This document shows, one piece after another, positions 44,812-52,997 of a stretch of 64,000 nt of DNA. Numbering within the stretch: the first letter of the stretch is position 1; each line of letters begins with the position of its first letter. A model generated the notes under the pieces. The model did not search any database and was not told the DNA's origin. It was given only the letters and a program-made list of their open reading frames with translations. Position numbers and translations under genes: made by a program. Origin of the DNA: Bacillota bacterium. Its GTDB lineage: Bacteria; Bacillota; Clostridia; Oscillospirales; Acutalibacteraceae. Location of the stretch: the NCBI GenBank assembly GCA_023458755.1, contig JAEWYE010000031.1, positions 69,999-133,998 on the forward strand, in the 5' to 3' direction.

Positions 44812-44853
44812 ACAAAAAGGGTATGCTCAAAAATTCATTTTAAGCATACCCTT
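44812..44853 (-). terminator. Rho-independent terminator of the 57-residue ORF
   Basis: An 11-bp stem AAGGGTATGCT/AGCATACCCTT with a 15-base loop; T residues follow on the reverse strand. Confidence 0.8.
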
Positions 44854-44905
44854 GATAAGTTCGCAGTTTTATACAATCTGCAACAGTTTCTTTATATAAT
44901 ATCTA

Positions 44906-45079
44906 TTACAGTCGGTCTACGCGGTCAACTTTTAAATATTTCGTATCTTCTACTGATACTTCATAGGAAGTATCAGTGAAACGGTCATAGCGGGCTATTT
45001 TATCTGCCGCATTGTTGCGGTCAGGAGCGGAAATTCGGTCTGCATCTTTGCCGAATTTATAATCTCTGAAAATATCCAT
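44906..45079 (-). CDS. 57-residue hydrophilic small protein
   Basis: A short ORF with AAAGGA about 7 bases before ATG 45079, ending 52 bp before a good terminator. The product is highly charged (MDIFRDYKFGKDADRISAPD...), without membrane helix or cysteine. An in-frame start at 45124 gives 72 residues but lacks a ribosome site. I recognise no family. Its position next to spoVT hints at but does not prove a sporulation link. Confidence 0.55.
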   Translation of the reverse strand: MDIFRDYKFGKDADRISAPDRNNAADKIARYDRFTDTSYEVSVEDTKYLKVDRVDRL

Positions 45080-45187
45080 GGTAAGTTCCTTTCTAATAGC
45101 ATCTATATTGCGCCGCCCAATCATACGAGCAAAAGCGCACAGGCGGCAAAGCAGCTTTACCTATCTTATTCGAATTTCAATTGTATT

Positions 45188-45292
45188 TATAGTCTGTCAA
45201 CTTCAGAAAATATCCAAGAAACAAGCGCAAAAGCTTTGATGCATGGGTTTTACACTTGGAGATTGGTCTTGTTTTCAAATTAACTGACTATA
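45188..45292 (-). mobile_element. 105-bp palindromic repeat element, copy 1 (MITE-like)
   Basis: A 105-bp element whose reverse complement matches 47665-47769 with about nine substitutions and no gaps. Ends are TATAGTCAGTTAA and an imperfect inverse. The element can fold nearly end to end. It starts 3 bp after the aspA stop codon, on the transcribed side. It has no coding capacity. Confidence 0.75.
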
Positions 45293-45295
45293 TCG

Positions 45296-46714
45296 TTACG
45301 ATATGGAGGCCTCCAGTGCATCTTCCGCATAGGCCGGAACTGTCATGCGATAAGGATCCAAAATGTTTTTCAGCTTCTCCGCGGTTAACAGTTTTAAATC
45401 CACCGCCAATTTTGTAACGGGTGTACCTGTTTTCAGCGATAATTTTGCAAGTTCTGCCGATTTTGCGTAACCGATAATCGGGCAAAGTGCTGTTACAATG
45501 CCGACACTTTCATTGAGGTGCTTCTGACAGATTTCTTTGTTTGCGGTAATTCCGGTCACGCAGTTGTCCACCAGTGTTTCAACCGCGCCCGCAAGACTGT
45601 CAATGGATTCAAACAAATCGTAAAACAATACCGGTTCAAAAGCATTCAGTTCCATTTGCCCCGCTTCTGCCGCCATGGTAATCGTACAGTCATGACCGAT
45701 GATGTGGAACGCAACCTGTGAAACGACTTCCGGAATGACCGGATTTACTTTGCCCGGCATAATGGAGGAGCCGTTTTGCATGGCGGGGAGATTGATTTCC
45801 ATAATGCCGGTGCGCGGCCCGCTTGAAAGCAGGCGCAAGTCGTTTGACATCTTAGATAAATCAACCGCGCAGGTTTTCAAAACGCCCGATACGCTTACAA
45901 AACCGTCCAAATTCTGTGTCGCGTCAATCAGATTATCTGCCTGTACCAGCTTTTCTCCGCATGTTTTCTGCAGGTTTTCGGTGATGTTGGAAAGATAGGC
46001 GGGGCTGACATTAACAGCTGTGCCAATTGCGGTCGCACCCATATTAATGGTGCGCAGTTCATTTTTTACCTTATTCAAACGCACAATATCGCGCTGTATC
46101 ATGGAACTGTATGCGCTGAATTCCTGCCCCAAACGGATGGGAACTGCGTCCTGCAGCTGTGTACGTCCCATCTTGACAATGTTGTCAAATTCAGCGGCTT
46201 TCCTGTCCAACGTATGAACCAGACGGGCAAGCTGACTGGTAACTCTCGGCAGCAGAGCAAGTGCGGTCAGTTTTCCGGCTGTCGGAAAAACATCATTGGT
46301 TGACTGCGCCATGTTTACATGGTCGTTTGGATGCACGATGCTGTAGTCACCCTTTACTCCGCCCAACAGTTCAATCGCGCGGTTTGCAATAACTTCATTT
46401 GCATTCATGTTTGCGGATGTTCCCGCGCCGCCCTGAATCGGGTCTACAAGGAACGCATCATGAAAATGTCCGGCAATCAGCTCATCGCAGGCAGAGATAA
46501 TTGCGTTTGCAGTCGTAAAGTTCAATTGTCCTGCGTTGCGGTTGGTAATAGCAGCCGCCTTTTTGATTTGTGCAAGGCTAATAATAAAAGCAGGGTGCAA
46601 ATTTCTGCCTGTAATGGCAAAGTTTTGTTTTGCACGAAGCGTTTGTACTCCGTAATAAGCATCTTTCGGTACTTTCAGACATCCGATGGAATCAAATTCT
46701 AATCTCGTTTTCAT
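45296..46714 (-). CDS. aspA: aspartate ammonia-lyase
   Basis: Converts aspartate to fumarate and ammonia. The 472-residue protein has the fumarase/aspartase superfamily pattern: AGTSANMNANEVIANRA, VHPNDHVNMAQSTNDVFPTA, and the signature GSSIMPGKVNPVIPE with the catalytic serine loop. Aspartase is preferred over fumarase because of the overall N-terminal pattern and length, but fumarase C cannot be fully excluded by eye. ATG 46714 has GGTGG 5 bases before it; GTG 46723 is an alternative. A divergent Lrp/AsnC gene lies upstream and may regulate it. Confidence 0.88.
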   Translation of the reverse strand: MKTRLEFDSIGCLKVPKDAYYGVQTLRAKQNFAITGRNLHPAFIISLAQIKKAAAITNRNAGQLNFTTANAIISACDELIAGHFHDAFLVDPIQGGAGTSANMNANEVIANRAIELLGGVKGDYSIVHPNDHVNMAQSTNDVFPTAGKLTALALLPRVTSQLARLVHTLDRKAAEFDNIVKMGRTQLQDAVPIRLGQEFSAYSSMIQRDIVRLNKVKNELRTINMGATAIGTAVNVSPAYLSNITENLQKTCGEKLVQADNLIDATQNLDGFVSVSGVLKTCAVDLSKMSNDLRLLSSGPRTGIMEINLPAMQNGSSIMPGKVNPVIPEVVSQVAFHIIGHDCTITMAAEAGQMELNAFEPVLFYDLFESIDSLAGAVETLVDNCVTGITANKEICQKHLNESVGIVTALCPIIGYAKSAELAKLSLKTGTPVTKLAVDLKLLTAEKLKNILDPYRMTVPAYAEDALEASIS

Positions 46715-47019
46715 AGTAACCACCGTTTCTCCACACGCCTTAAAAAGATCCGGCAGATTGTCTCCGTGTGGTGAGAGCTAACTGATTTGGCACTGTGGTT
46801 TCTGCCGATGTATCTTTCATGCCACAAAGCATAGCACGCGCTTCGAAACTCGTAAATAGATTTTCTCCATTTGCGTTTTAAATGCTTTTTTTCCCTTTCC
46901 TGACTTTATTAAACTAAGAGAAAGAATCGCCAACTTAAAATTTTTAGTCGTTTTGTGAGCTGAAAAACGGCTGAATTAAGGTTTAAAAAAATATTTTTAT
47001 CATAATTCTACAAAAGCAC

Positions 47020-47049
47020 TTGTAAAAATTATAAATACCCATCATAATA
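47020..47049 (+). promoter_or_regulatory. promoter upstream of the Lrp/AsnC gene
   Basis: TTGTAA (47020-47025), an 18-bp spacer and CATAAT (47044-47049). The transcript would begin only a few bases before the hairpin at 47061. Confidence 0.45.
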
Positions 47050-47060
47050 GAACAAACGCA

Positions 47061-47092
47061 AGGGAGCGTACCGGATTCGGTACGCTCCCTTC
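47061..47092 (+). terminator. leader hairpin, possible attenuator before the Lrp/AsnC gene
   Basis: A perfect 14-bp stem (AAGGGAGCGTACCG with its inverse) closes a GATT loop and is followed by CATTTATTT. It lies about 105 bp before the gene start and immediately after the predicted transcript start. Confidence 0.5.
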
Positions 47093-47195
47093 ATTTATTT
47101 AAGCCAAACAGGTGTTTCTAAGAGTATTGGACTGTGTAAACTATATTTTTGAAACCCCGCGCGGCATCTTATAAGAATAGGAGGGATTTCACTCT

Positions 47196-47657
47196 ATGGA
47201 CAAAATTGATGTGGCACTGCTGTCCATGCTTCAGAAAAATGCTCGTTTGCCAATAAAGGCTATGGCGGAAGAGGTGTTTTTATCTTCTCCGGCAATTTCC
47301 GCACGAATCGAAAAGCTTGAGAAGCTTGGAATTATTACCGGCTATATGGCCATTGTGGATCCGCTTAAACTTGGTTATCACATTACCGCTTTCATTAATT
47401 TGGAGATGACACCAAAACAAAAGCCGGAGTTTTATCCGTTTATTCGTTCCTGTCCCAATGTACTGGAGTGCAACTGTGTGACGGGCATGTACTCCATGCT
47501 GATTAAAGTGGCATTCCCCAGCACCATGGAATTGGATACCTTTATCGGGCAGCTGCAAAAATTCGGAAACACTTCTACGCAGATTGTGTTTTCTACATCT
47601 GTGCAGACGCGGGGAATCAACGTGGAACATGCCGCTTCGTATTTCGATCAGACTTGA
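47196..47657 (+). CDS. Lrp/AsnC-family transcriptional regulator
   Basis: A 153-residue amino-acid-responsive DNA-binding protein. The N-terminal winged helix (1-60) reads DKIDVALLSMLQKNARLPIKAMA with recognition region LSSPAISARIEKLEKLGIITGY. The C-terminal RAM effector domain (about 65-145) has LECNCVTGMYSMLIKVAF, where such proteins bind amino acids. AGGAGG precedes ATG 47196. Divergence from aspA suggests control of aspartate catabolism, and the amino-acid island downstream is a further candidate target; both are inference. Confidence 0.9.
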   Translation: MDKIDVALLSMLQKNARLPIKAMAEEVFLSSPAISARIEKLEKLGIITGYMAIVDPLKLGYHITAFINLEMTPKQKPEFYPFIRSCPNVLECNCVTGMYSMLIKVAFPSTMELDTFIGQLQKFGNTSTQIVFSTSVQTRGINVEHAASYFDQT

Positions 47658-47664
47658 CTGCATA

Positions 47665-47769
47665 TATAGTCAGTTAATTTGAAAACAAGACCAATCTCCA
47701 AGCGTAAAATCCATATATCAAAGATTTTGCGCTTGTTTCTCGGATGTTTTCTAAAGTTAACTGACTATA
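47665..47769 (+). mobile_element. 105-bp palindromic repeat element, copy 2 (MITE-like)
   Basis: Begins TATAGTCAGTTAA and ends with the perfect inverse TTAACTGACTATA; the centre pairs AAGCGTAAAATC with GATTTTGCGCTT (one wobble). It lies 7 bp after the lrp-type stop codon, between the gene and its terminator, and is inverted relative to copy 1. Confidence 0.75.
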
Positions 47770-47831
47770 GTTCGCAAAAATTATATGGAACTCGGCAGGA
47801 ATTCTAAAAATGTATTTTCATACGATAGCAA

Positions 47832-47868
47832 AGTGCCTTAAGTCTTTTAAGATTTAGGGCTCTTTTTT
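47832..47868 (+). terminator. Rho-independent terminator after the Lrp/AsnC gene
   Basis: An imperfect stem of about 12 bp (TGCCTTAAGTCT with AGATTTAGGGCT) is followed by six T residues. The repeat element separates it from its gene. From here to 48130 nothing recognisable is seen. Confidence 0.65.
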
Positions 47869-48130
47869 GATTGGATACTTTATTAATTTGCAAGCAATGA
47901 TTTTCAGAAATTCATTTCAGAACTGATTTAGAAAATAAAGTTTCTAGGATTGAATCAAAAAACAAATAGTGATATTCGAAAATAGTTTGCTGCAATGTCC
48001 CGAAAACACTTAATTTAATAAACAGACAAATGAAATCGCTTATGAAAATAAAGTTTTGGCAGCAAATAATAGTTTTTTGCTTGGAAAAGGTTTATGCCTA
48101 TTTACCTTTTTGAAGTGGTGTGTTATTGTA

Positions 48131-48161
48131 TTGACAGCAAAAAATGCAGGATGGATATAGA
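48131..48161 (+). promoter_or_regulatory. possible promoter of the iron alcohol dehydrogenase
   Basis: A perfect TTGACA (48131-48136) with TATAGA (48156-48161) after a long 19-bp spacer. Confidence 0.4.
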
Positions 48162-48212
48162 AAATATGCAAAATCGATACACAAACAGTTTAATGAGGTG
48201 AAATTTGAGATT

Positions 48213-49343
48213 ATGAATTTTAACTATTATTTGCCGGTTAATCTGATTTTTGGGCGCAGTGTGATATTGCAGGCGGGAAGTCAGACAGCCAAATATGGCA
48301 AACGGGCATTGATTGTAACCGGAAGAGGAAGTACCCGTAAATCCGGTCTTCTTGATAAATGCATTTCTCTTTTAAAGGAAGCGGGAGTCGACAGCAAAGT
48401 ATTTGACGAAGTAACACAGAATCCGCTCACTACAACGGTTGAAGCCGGTGCAAGGCTTGCCAAAGAAAACGGCTGTGATGTCGTTGTTGGCCTCGGCGGA
48501 GGAAGCACAATGGATGCCGCGAAAGCGATTGCATTTCTCGCAGATAATGGGGGTGACATTTCCGACTACATATTCGGGCGAAAAACATCCGACCACGCAC
48601 TGCCGCTTATTTTAATTCCGACTACCTGCGGAACCGGCAGCGAAGGCAACGGGTTTGCCGTACTTTCCAATCCGGTGACAAAAGATAAAAAATCGCTTCG
48701 GTTTCATTCTATTATCGCAAAGGCTTCCATTATTGATCCGGAACTAATGGTTACCATGCCGAAGCAAACACTGGCGAGTGTCGGTTTTGACGCTCTGTGC
48801 CACAACATGGAAGCATTCCTTTCCAAAACCAGTCAGCCTATGTCAGATTCGCTTGCGTTAAAGGGCGTTCAGCTGATCAGCGAGAATTTGCCTCGTGCAT
48901 ATCGGGACTCTTCCGATTCGGAAGCGTGGGAAAATCTCACACTTGGCAGCACAATCGGAGGAATGGTGATTTATACTTCCGGTGTAACGGCACCGCACGG
49001 CATGGAACATCCGGCAAGCGGCCTGCGCGACATTGTTCACGGAAAAGGCCTTGCAGCCTTAACTCCTTGGATTTACGAAGCCTCTTATCAAGCGGCTCCC
49101 GAAAAGTTCGCCGTATTATCCAAACTGCTGGGCGGAAAGAACGAAGCGGATTGTGCCGATGCGGTTCGGGGTCTGCTCCGGAAAATTGATTTGCTGACAA
49201 CACTCGGCGAGCAGGGAGTTTTGGAAGAAGATATAGACTGGATGACCGAAAACTGCATGAAAGTTTCTGCCGTAACCATCGGCAATCATCCGGTTGTTTT
49301 TACCCCGGAAGAAATTCACGGTATTTACGGCAAAGCTCTTTAA
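48213..49343 (+). CDS. iron-containing alcohol dehydrogenase
   Basis: A 376-residue group III dehydrogenase that interconverts an aldehyde or semialdehyde and an alcohol using NAD(P)H. The cofactor motif is VVGLGGGSTMDAAKAIA. Metal ligands are in GFDALCHNMEAFLSK, APHGMEHPASG and DIVHGKGLAAL. The substrate is not determined. ATG 48213 is used; an upstream in-frame start at 48144 lies before the predicted transcript start. It begins the amino-acid island, so reduction of a semialdehyde from amino-acid breakdown is plausible. Confidence 0.88.
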   Translation: MNFNYYLPVNLIFGRSVILQAGSQTAKYGKRALIVTGRGSTRKSGLLDKCISLLKEAGVDSKVFDEVTQNPLTTTVEAGARLAKENGCDVVVGLGGGSTMDAAKAIAFLADNGGDISDYIFGRKTSDHALPLILIPTTCGTGSEGNGFAVLSNPVTKDKKSLRFHSIIAKASIIDPELMVTMPKQTLASVGFDALCHNMEAFLSKTSQPMSDSLALKGVQLISENLPRAYRDSSDSEAWENLTLGSTIGGMVIYTSGVTAPHGMEHPASGLRDIVHGKGLAALTPWIYEASYQAAPEKFAVLSKLLGGKNEADCADAVRGLLRKIDLLTTLGEQGVLEEDIDWMTENCMKVSAVTIGNHPVVFTPEEIHGIYGKAL

Positions 49344-49377
49344 ACTCGAAGCTCAGATTCAATACTGAAAAGCAATG

Positions 49378-49422
49378 GCGTTTTTCACAGCTTGTAAAAG
49401 TTGTGAGGAGCGCTTTTTTTAT
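49378..49422 (+). terminator. Rho-independent terminator of the alcohol dehydrogenase gene
   Basis: CACAGCTT pairs with AAGTTGTG (one G-U), extended by GCG/CGC, followed by seven T residues. Confidence 0.75.
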
Positions 49423-49492
49423 AGCCGGTTGTCGGCCTTGACCAACAATTCGACTTTGCTTAATAAATTTAATAAATTAGGAGGCCGTTCAG

Positions 49493-50767
49493 ATGATGAA
49501 ATTTGCAGACTACAAAGAATACTTCAGCCCGGTGCTGGCAAAAAACACAGAGGTGATTGCGGAAAGTGCGAAAGGCTGTTACGTAACCGACATAACCGGT
49601 CAAAAATACCTGGATTTCGTACAGGGCATTGCGGTTAACGCACTGGGACACTGTTATCCGAAAGTTGTTGAGGCGATTACCGAACAAACATCGAAGCTGA
49701 TTAACGCGTCTTTCAATATGGTGAACTTCCCGACCACTTTGGAACTGGGCAAGAAAATAGCCGAAATGGCTCCCGGAAAACTTGGTTCCATCTTTTTCTC
49801 AAACGGCGGTGCCGAGGCGACCGACGGTGCGTTAAAACTGGCCCGCGTTTATACCAAAAGACCGTCCATCATTGCGTTTAAAGGTTCTTTCCATGGCCGT
49901 ACAATCGGCGCAACAACCGTCACCGGCTCCAACTCGAAATACCGCAAATATGTGGAACCGTTAATGGGCGCTACGTATTTTACCCCATATCCGTCCAAGG
50001 ACCTTTGCCCGGCGGGATTTGATGAAAAGCAAAGAACCGAGTATTGCTTAAAGGAACTGCAAAACCTGTTTGATTATCTGGTAGCGCCGGAAACCGTTGC
50101 CGCAATCATCATGGAGCCGGTTCAAGGTGAGGGCGGCTATGTCGTACCTTCCAAGGAATTTGTACAAAGCATTCGCGATATCTGCACCAAGCACGGTATC
50201 TTGTTGATTTTCGATGAAATTCAGGCAGGCTACGGCAGAACCGGAAAAATGTTTGCAAGCGAAAATTTCGGCGTTGTACCGGATATCATGACACTCGGCA
50301 AAGCAATCGCGGGTGGCATGCCGATGAGCGCAATTGTAAGTACTCCCGAAATTATGAGTGAGTGGCACGCAGGCATGCACGGTACTACCTTTGGCGGCAA
50401 CCCAGTTGCAGCGGCGGCAGGACTTGCGGTATTGAAAGGCTTCGAAGAAGAACATATCTTGGAAAACTGCAACAAAATGGGCGCTTACCTCAAGAGCAAA
50501 CTGGTGGAACTGAAAGAGAAATATCCGGTTATCGCGGATGTGCGTGGTTTGGGACTCATGCTCGCGATTGAACTGCGCAACGCGGACGGCACTCCTGCGG
50601 GAGATAAGTTAGCAAAGCTGCGCGACATCTGTCTGGAACACCATATGCTCACGTTAAGCTGCGGTGTACACGGGAACTGCATGCGGTTTGCGTCTCCGCT
50701 GAATGTCAAACAATCCGAATTGGATGAAGGCCTTGCGATTGTTGAAACAGCGCTGAAACAATTATAA
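49493..50767 (+). CDS. class III aminotransferase (GabT/ArgD type)
   Basis: A 424-residue PLP enzyme that moves the omega-amino group of substrates such as 4-aminobutyrate or ornithine to 2-oxoglutarate. The PLP pocket is SNGGAEATDGALKLARVYT, the aspartate in LLIFDEIQAGYGRTG contacts the pyridine nitrogen, and the Schiff-base lysine is in DIMTLGKAIAGGMPMSA. Substrate specificity is open. AGGAGG precedes ATG 49493. It is 18 bp before the 2-hydroxyacid dehydrogenase gene and likely heads that operon. Confidence 0.9.
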   Translation: MMKFADYKEYFSPVLAKNTEVIAESAKGCYVTDITGQKYLDFVQGIAVNALGHCYPKVVEAITEQTSKLINASFNMVNFPTTLELGKKIAEMAPGKLGSIFFSNGGAEATDGALKLARVYTKRPSIIAFKGSFHGRTIGATTVTGSNSKYRKYVEPLMGATYFTPYPSKDLCPAGFDEKQRTEYCLKELQNLFDYLVAPETVAAIIMEPVQGEGGYVVPSKEFVQSIRDICTKHGILLIFDEIQAGYGRTGKMFASENFGVVPDIMTLGKAIAGGMPMSAIVSTPEIMSEWHAGMHGTTFGGNPVAAAAGLAVLKGFEEEHILENCNKMGAYLKSKLVELKEKYPVIADVRGLGLMLAIELRNADGTPAGDKLAKLRDICLEHHMLTLSCGVHGNCMRFASPLNVKQSELDEGLAIVETALKQL

Positions 50768-50785
50768 ACAGCAGGAGGATTTGCC

Positions 50786-51805
50786 ATGGGAAGCTATAAA
50801 GTTGTTTATTACAATATCGACGACACACTCGACTATGAGAACACACTGCTGAAAGAGTGGGGCGTTACCGACATGGAGCTGGTTGAGGTAAAGGATAAAG
50901 AAGGGCAGAAACCGTTTTTAAGTTATGTGGCGGATGCCGACGGCTTTGTGGTGGAATACGAGCAAATCACCCGTGAGATTATGCAAAGTCTGCCCAAGTG
51001 CAAAATTATTTCCCTGCAAAGCATCGGTTATAACAACATAGATATTCCGGCTGCGACAGATTGCGGTATCTGCGTGACCAATATTCCGGGCTTTTGTACC
51101 GAAGAGGTTGCCCTGCACAGTGTGGGGCTGCTGATTGATCTGGTTCGCAAAATCACATTTTTGGACCGCAGCGTCCGCGCGGGAAGCTGGAATCCGCTGT
51201 TGGGTTACCAAACTTACCGTCTGACCGGTAAGACAATCGGTCTTGTGTTTTTTGGAAGCATCCCAAAAGCCATGATGCCAATGCTCAAAGCGATGGGGCT
51301 AAAGGTACTGGTATACGCACCGACCAAAACAAAAGAGTATCTGGCCCGGTATGGTGCCGAAAAGGCGGAAACACTGGAAGAACTGCTGAAAGTGTCGGAC
51401 TTTGTATCGCTGCACACCCCTTTGCTGCCGGAAACCTATCATCTGATTTCTACCGCACAGCTGGCCATGATGAAGAACACCGCGTTTTTAATCAATACCG
51501 CAAGGGGCTCTGTTGTGGATGAAGTCGCTTTGGTGCAAGTACTGAAAAATAACGAGATTGCCGGTGCGGGAATCGACGTAATAGAGGATGAAGCAAACGA
51601 GAAAAGTGATTTGTTTCAGTTGGAAAATATAGTGATTACTCCGCATTCTGCTTTTGTTTCACAGGATTCCTTTTATGAGGGAAGAAAAATGGCGCTTAAA
51701 CAGCTCGTAATGCGCCTGAATATGCAAACAAGGCCGGAATTCCTGGTGAACAAAGAGCTTGACCTGAAATTTGATAAAAGCGAGAAGAAAGGCGATTATC
51801 TATGA
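50786..51805 (+). CDS. D-isomer 2-hydroxyacid dehydrogenase family protein
   Basis: A 339-residue member of the D-2-hydroxyacid dehydrogenase/CtBP family. Catalytic residues are visible: Arg in LINTARGSVVDE, Glu in GAGIDVIEDE and His in VITPHSAFVS. The NAD loop is odd: IGLVFFGSIPKAM stands where GxGxxG is expected, so only the middle glycine (Gly157) remains, with Phe155 and Pro160 at the others. It may bind the cofactor unusually or have lost activity. It overlaps the next aminotransferase by 4 bp, consistent with a 2-oxo/2-hydroxyacid step. Confidence 0.82.
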   Translation: MGSYKVVYYNIDDTLDYENTLLKEWGVTDMELVEVKDKEGQKPFLSYVADADGFVVEYEQITREIMQSLPKCKIISLQSIGYNNIDIPAATDCGICVTNIPGFCTEEVALHSVGLLIDLVRKITFLDRSVRAGSWNPLLGYQTYRLTGKTIGLVFFGSIPKAMMPMLKAMGLKVLVYAPTKTKEYLARYGAEKAETLEELLKVSDFVSLHTPLLPETYHLISTAQLAMMKNTAFLINTARGSVVDEVALVQVLKNNEIAGAGIDVIEDEANEKSDLFQLENIVITPHSAFVSQDSFYEGRKMALKQLVMRLNMQTRPEFLVNKELDLKFDKSEKKGDYL

Positions 51806-52920
51806 GTAAATTCATCAGTAAGAAATATGAGGGCATTGAAGGTTATGCTTTGGGTGAACAGCCGAAGGATCGAAAATACATCAAGCTGAACGCAAATGAG
51901 TCCCCCTATCCGCCCTCCCCGAAGGTGCTGGCGAGCGTAACAAAAGACAGAATGTTAAGTCAAAAGCTGTATGCGGACCCGCGTAATTCCGAACTGACAC
52001 AGGCAATTGCCGATTGTTACCATGTTGAATTCGATGAAATCTTTACCGACGGCGGTTCGGATGTGATTTTAGGGTATCTCATCAACCTGTTTAACGATAA
52101 CGAGCATCCGGTATGCTTCCCGGATGTTACCTATAATTTTTATAAGGTATGTGCCAAAACTTTCGGCATTCCCTATGAAGAGATTCCACTGAAAAGCGAC
52201 TATACCGTCAATGTGGAAGATTACATCAACTGCGGCAAAAACATCATTCTTGCAAATCCGAATGCCCCGACCGGGTATGTGCTGCCGCCGGAAGAAATTG
52301 AGCGCATTGTCAGCAGTAATCCGAACAATTTGGTTGTAATTGACGAAGCGTATGTGGATTTTGGCAATCAGACCTGTATTCCGCTGATTCATAAATATGA
52401 AAATCTGGTTGTTGTGCACACGACTTCCAAATCCCGTAACCTTGCGGGAGCCCGCGTCGGCTACGCAATCTCCACAAAAGAAATTGTGGCCGATCTAAAC
52501 GCAATGAAAGCCTCGTTTAATCCGGACAGTATCAGCACCCTTTCACAGGCTGCGGGAGCGGCCGCTGTTCGGGACAGTGCGTATATGCGTGAGGTTACTT
52601 CGAAAGTAATGCGTACCCGTGACCACGCGTATCTGGCATTTGTCAACCTTGGGTTTGAAGTTATGAAGTCACATACCAACTTCTTGTTTGTTTCACCGCC
52701 GTACATTTCCGCAGCGGAATATACCGCAAAGCTGAGAGAAAACGGAATTCTGGTTCGGTATTACAATGCACCGCGCATCGACCGTTTTGTCCGTGTTACG
52801 ATTGGCGGCGACGAGCAAATGGAGAAGGTGCTTAGCTGCACGCAAAAGATTTTGCAAAGTGCGGCGTGTTATCCGTCTATGCTGCTCAATATGCGGCAAA
52901 CCGCGGAAGAAAGCGCGTAA
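51802..52920 (+). CDS. HisC-like class I/II aminotransferase
   Basis: A 372-residue PLP aminotransferase of the histidinol-phosphate/aromatic type. LNANESPYPPSPKVL is the N-terminal family block, ANPNAPTGYVL and VIDEAYVDFG frame the PLP site, and the lysine is in HTTSKSRNLAGARVGYAIS. No other histidine-biosynthesis gene is nearby, so a catabolic or aromatic/imidazole amino-acid role is more likely; inference. It is co-translated with the dehydrogenase before it and followed after 77 bp by the ABC importer. Confidence 0.85.
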   Translation: MSKFISKKYEGIEGYALGEQPKDRKYIKLNANESPYPPSPKVLASVTKDRMLSQKLYADPRNSELTQAIADCYHVEFDEIFTDGGSDVILGYLINLFNDNEHPVCFPDVTYNFYKVCAKTFGIPYEEIPLKSDYTVNVEDYINCGKNIILANPNAPTGYVLPPEEIERIVSSNPNNLVVIDEAYVDFGNQTCIPLIHKYENLVVVHTTSKSRNLAGARVGYAISTKEIVADLNAMKASFNPDSISTLSQAAGAAAVRDSAYMREVTSKVMRTRDHAYLAFVNLGFEVMKSHTNFLFVSPPYISAAEYTAKLRENGILVRYYNAPRIDRFVRVTIGGDEQMEKVLSCTQKILQSAACYPSMLLNMRQTAEESA

Positions 52921-52997
52921 TTTCCTTTTATATATCATGCGGCATTTTCGTTCTGTGAAGAATGCTTTGCGGAACAAAACAGAAAGGGGTTTGAATC

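Larger units (their letters stand above)
46715..47195. other. divergent intergenic region between aspA and lrp-type gene
   Basis: About 480 bp, AT-rich, without a convincing ORF. It contains the forward promoter at 47020-47049 and the 14-bp hairpin at 47061-47092, and presumably the aspA promoter, which I could not place with confidence. Confidence 0.6.
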
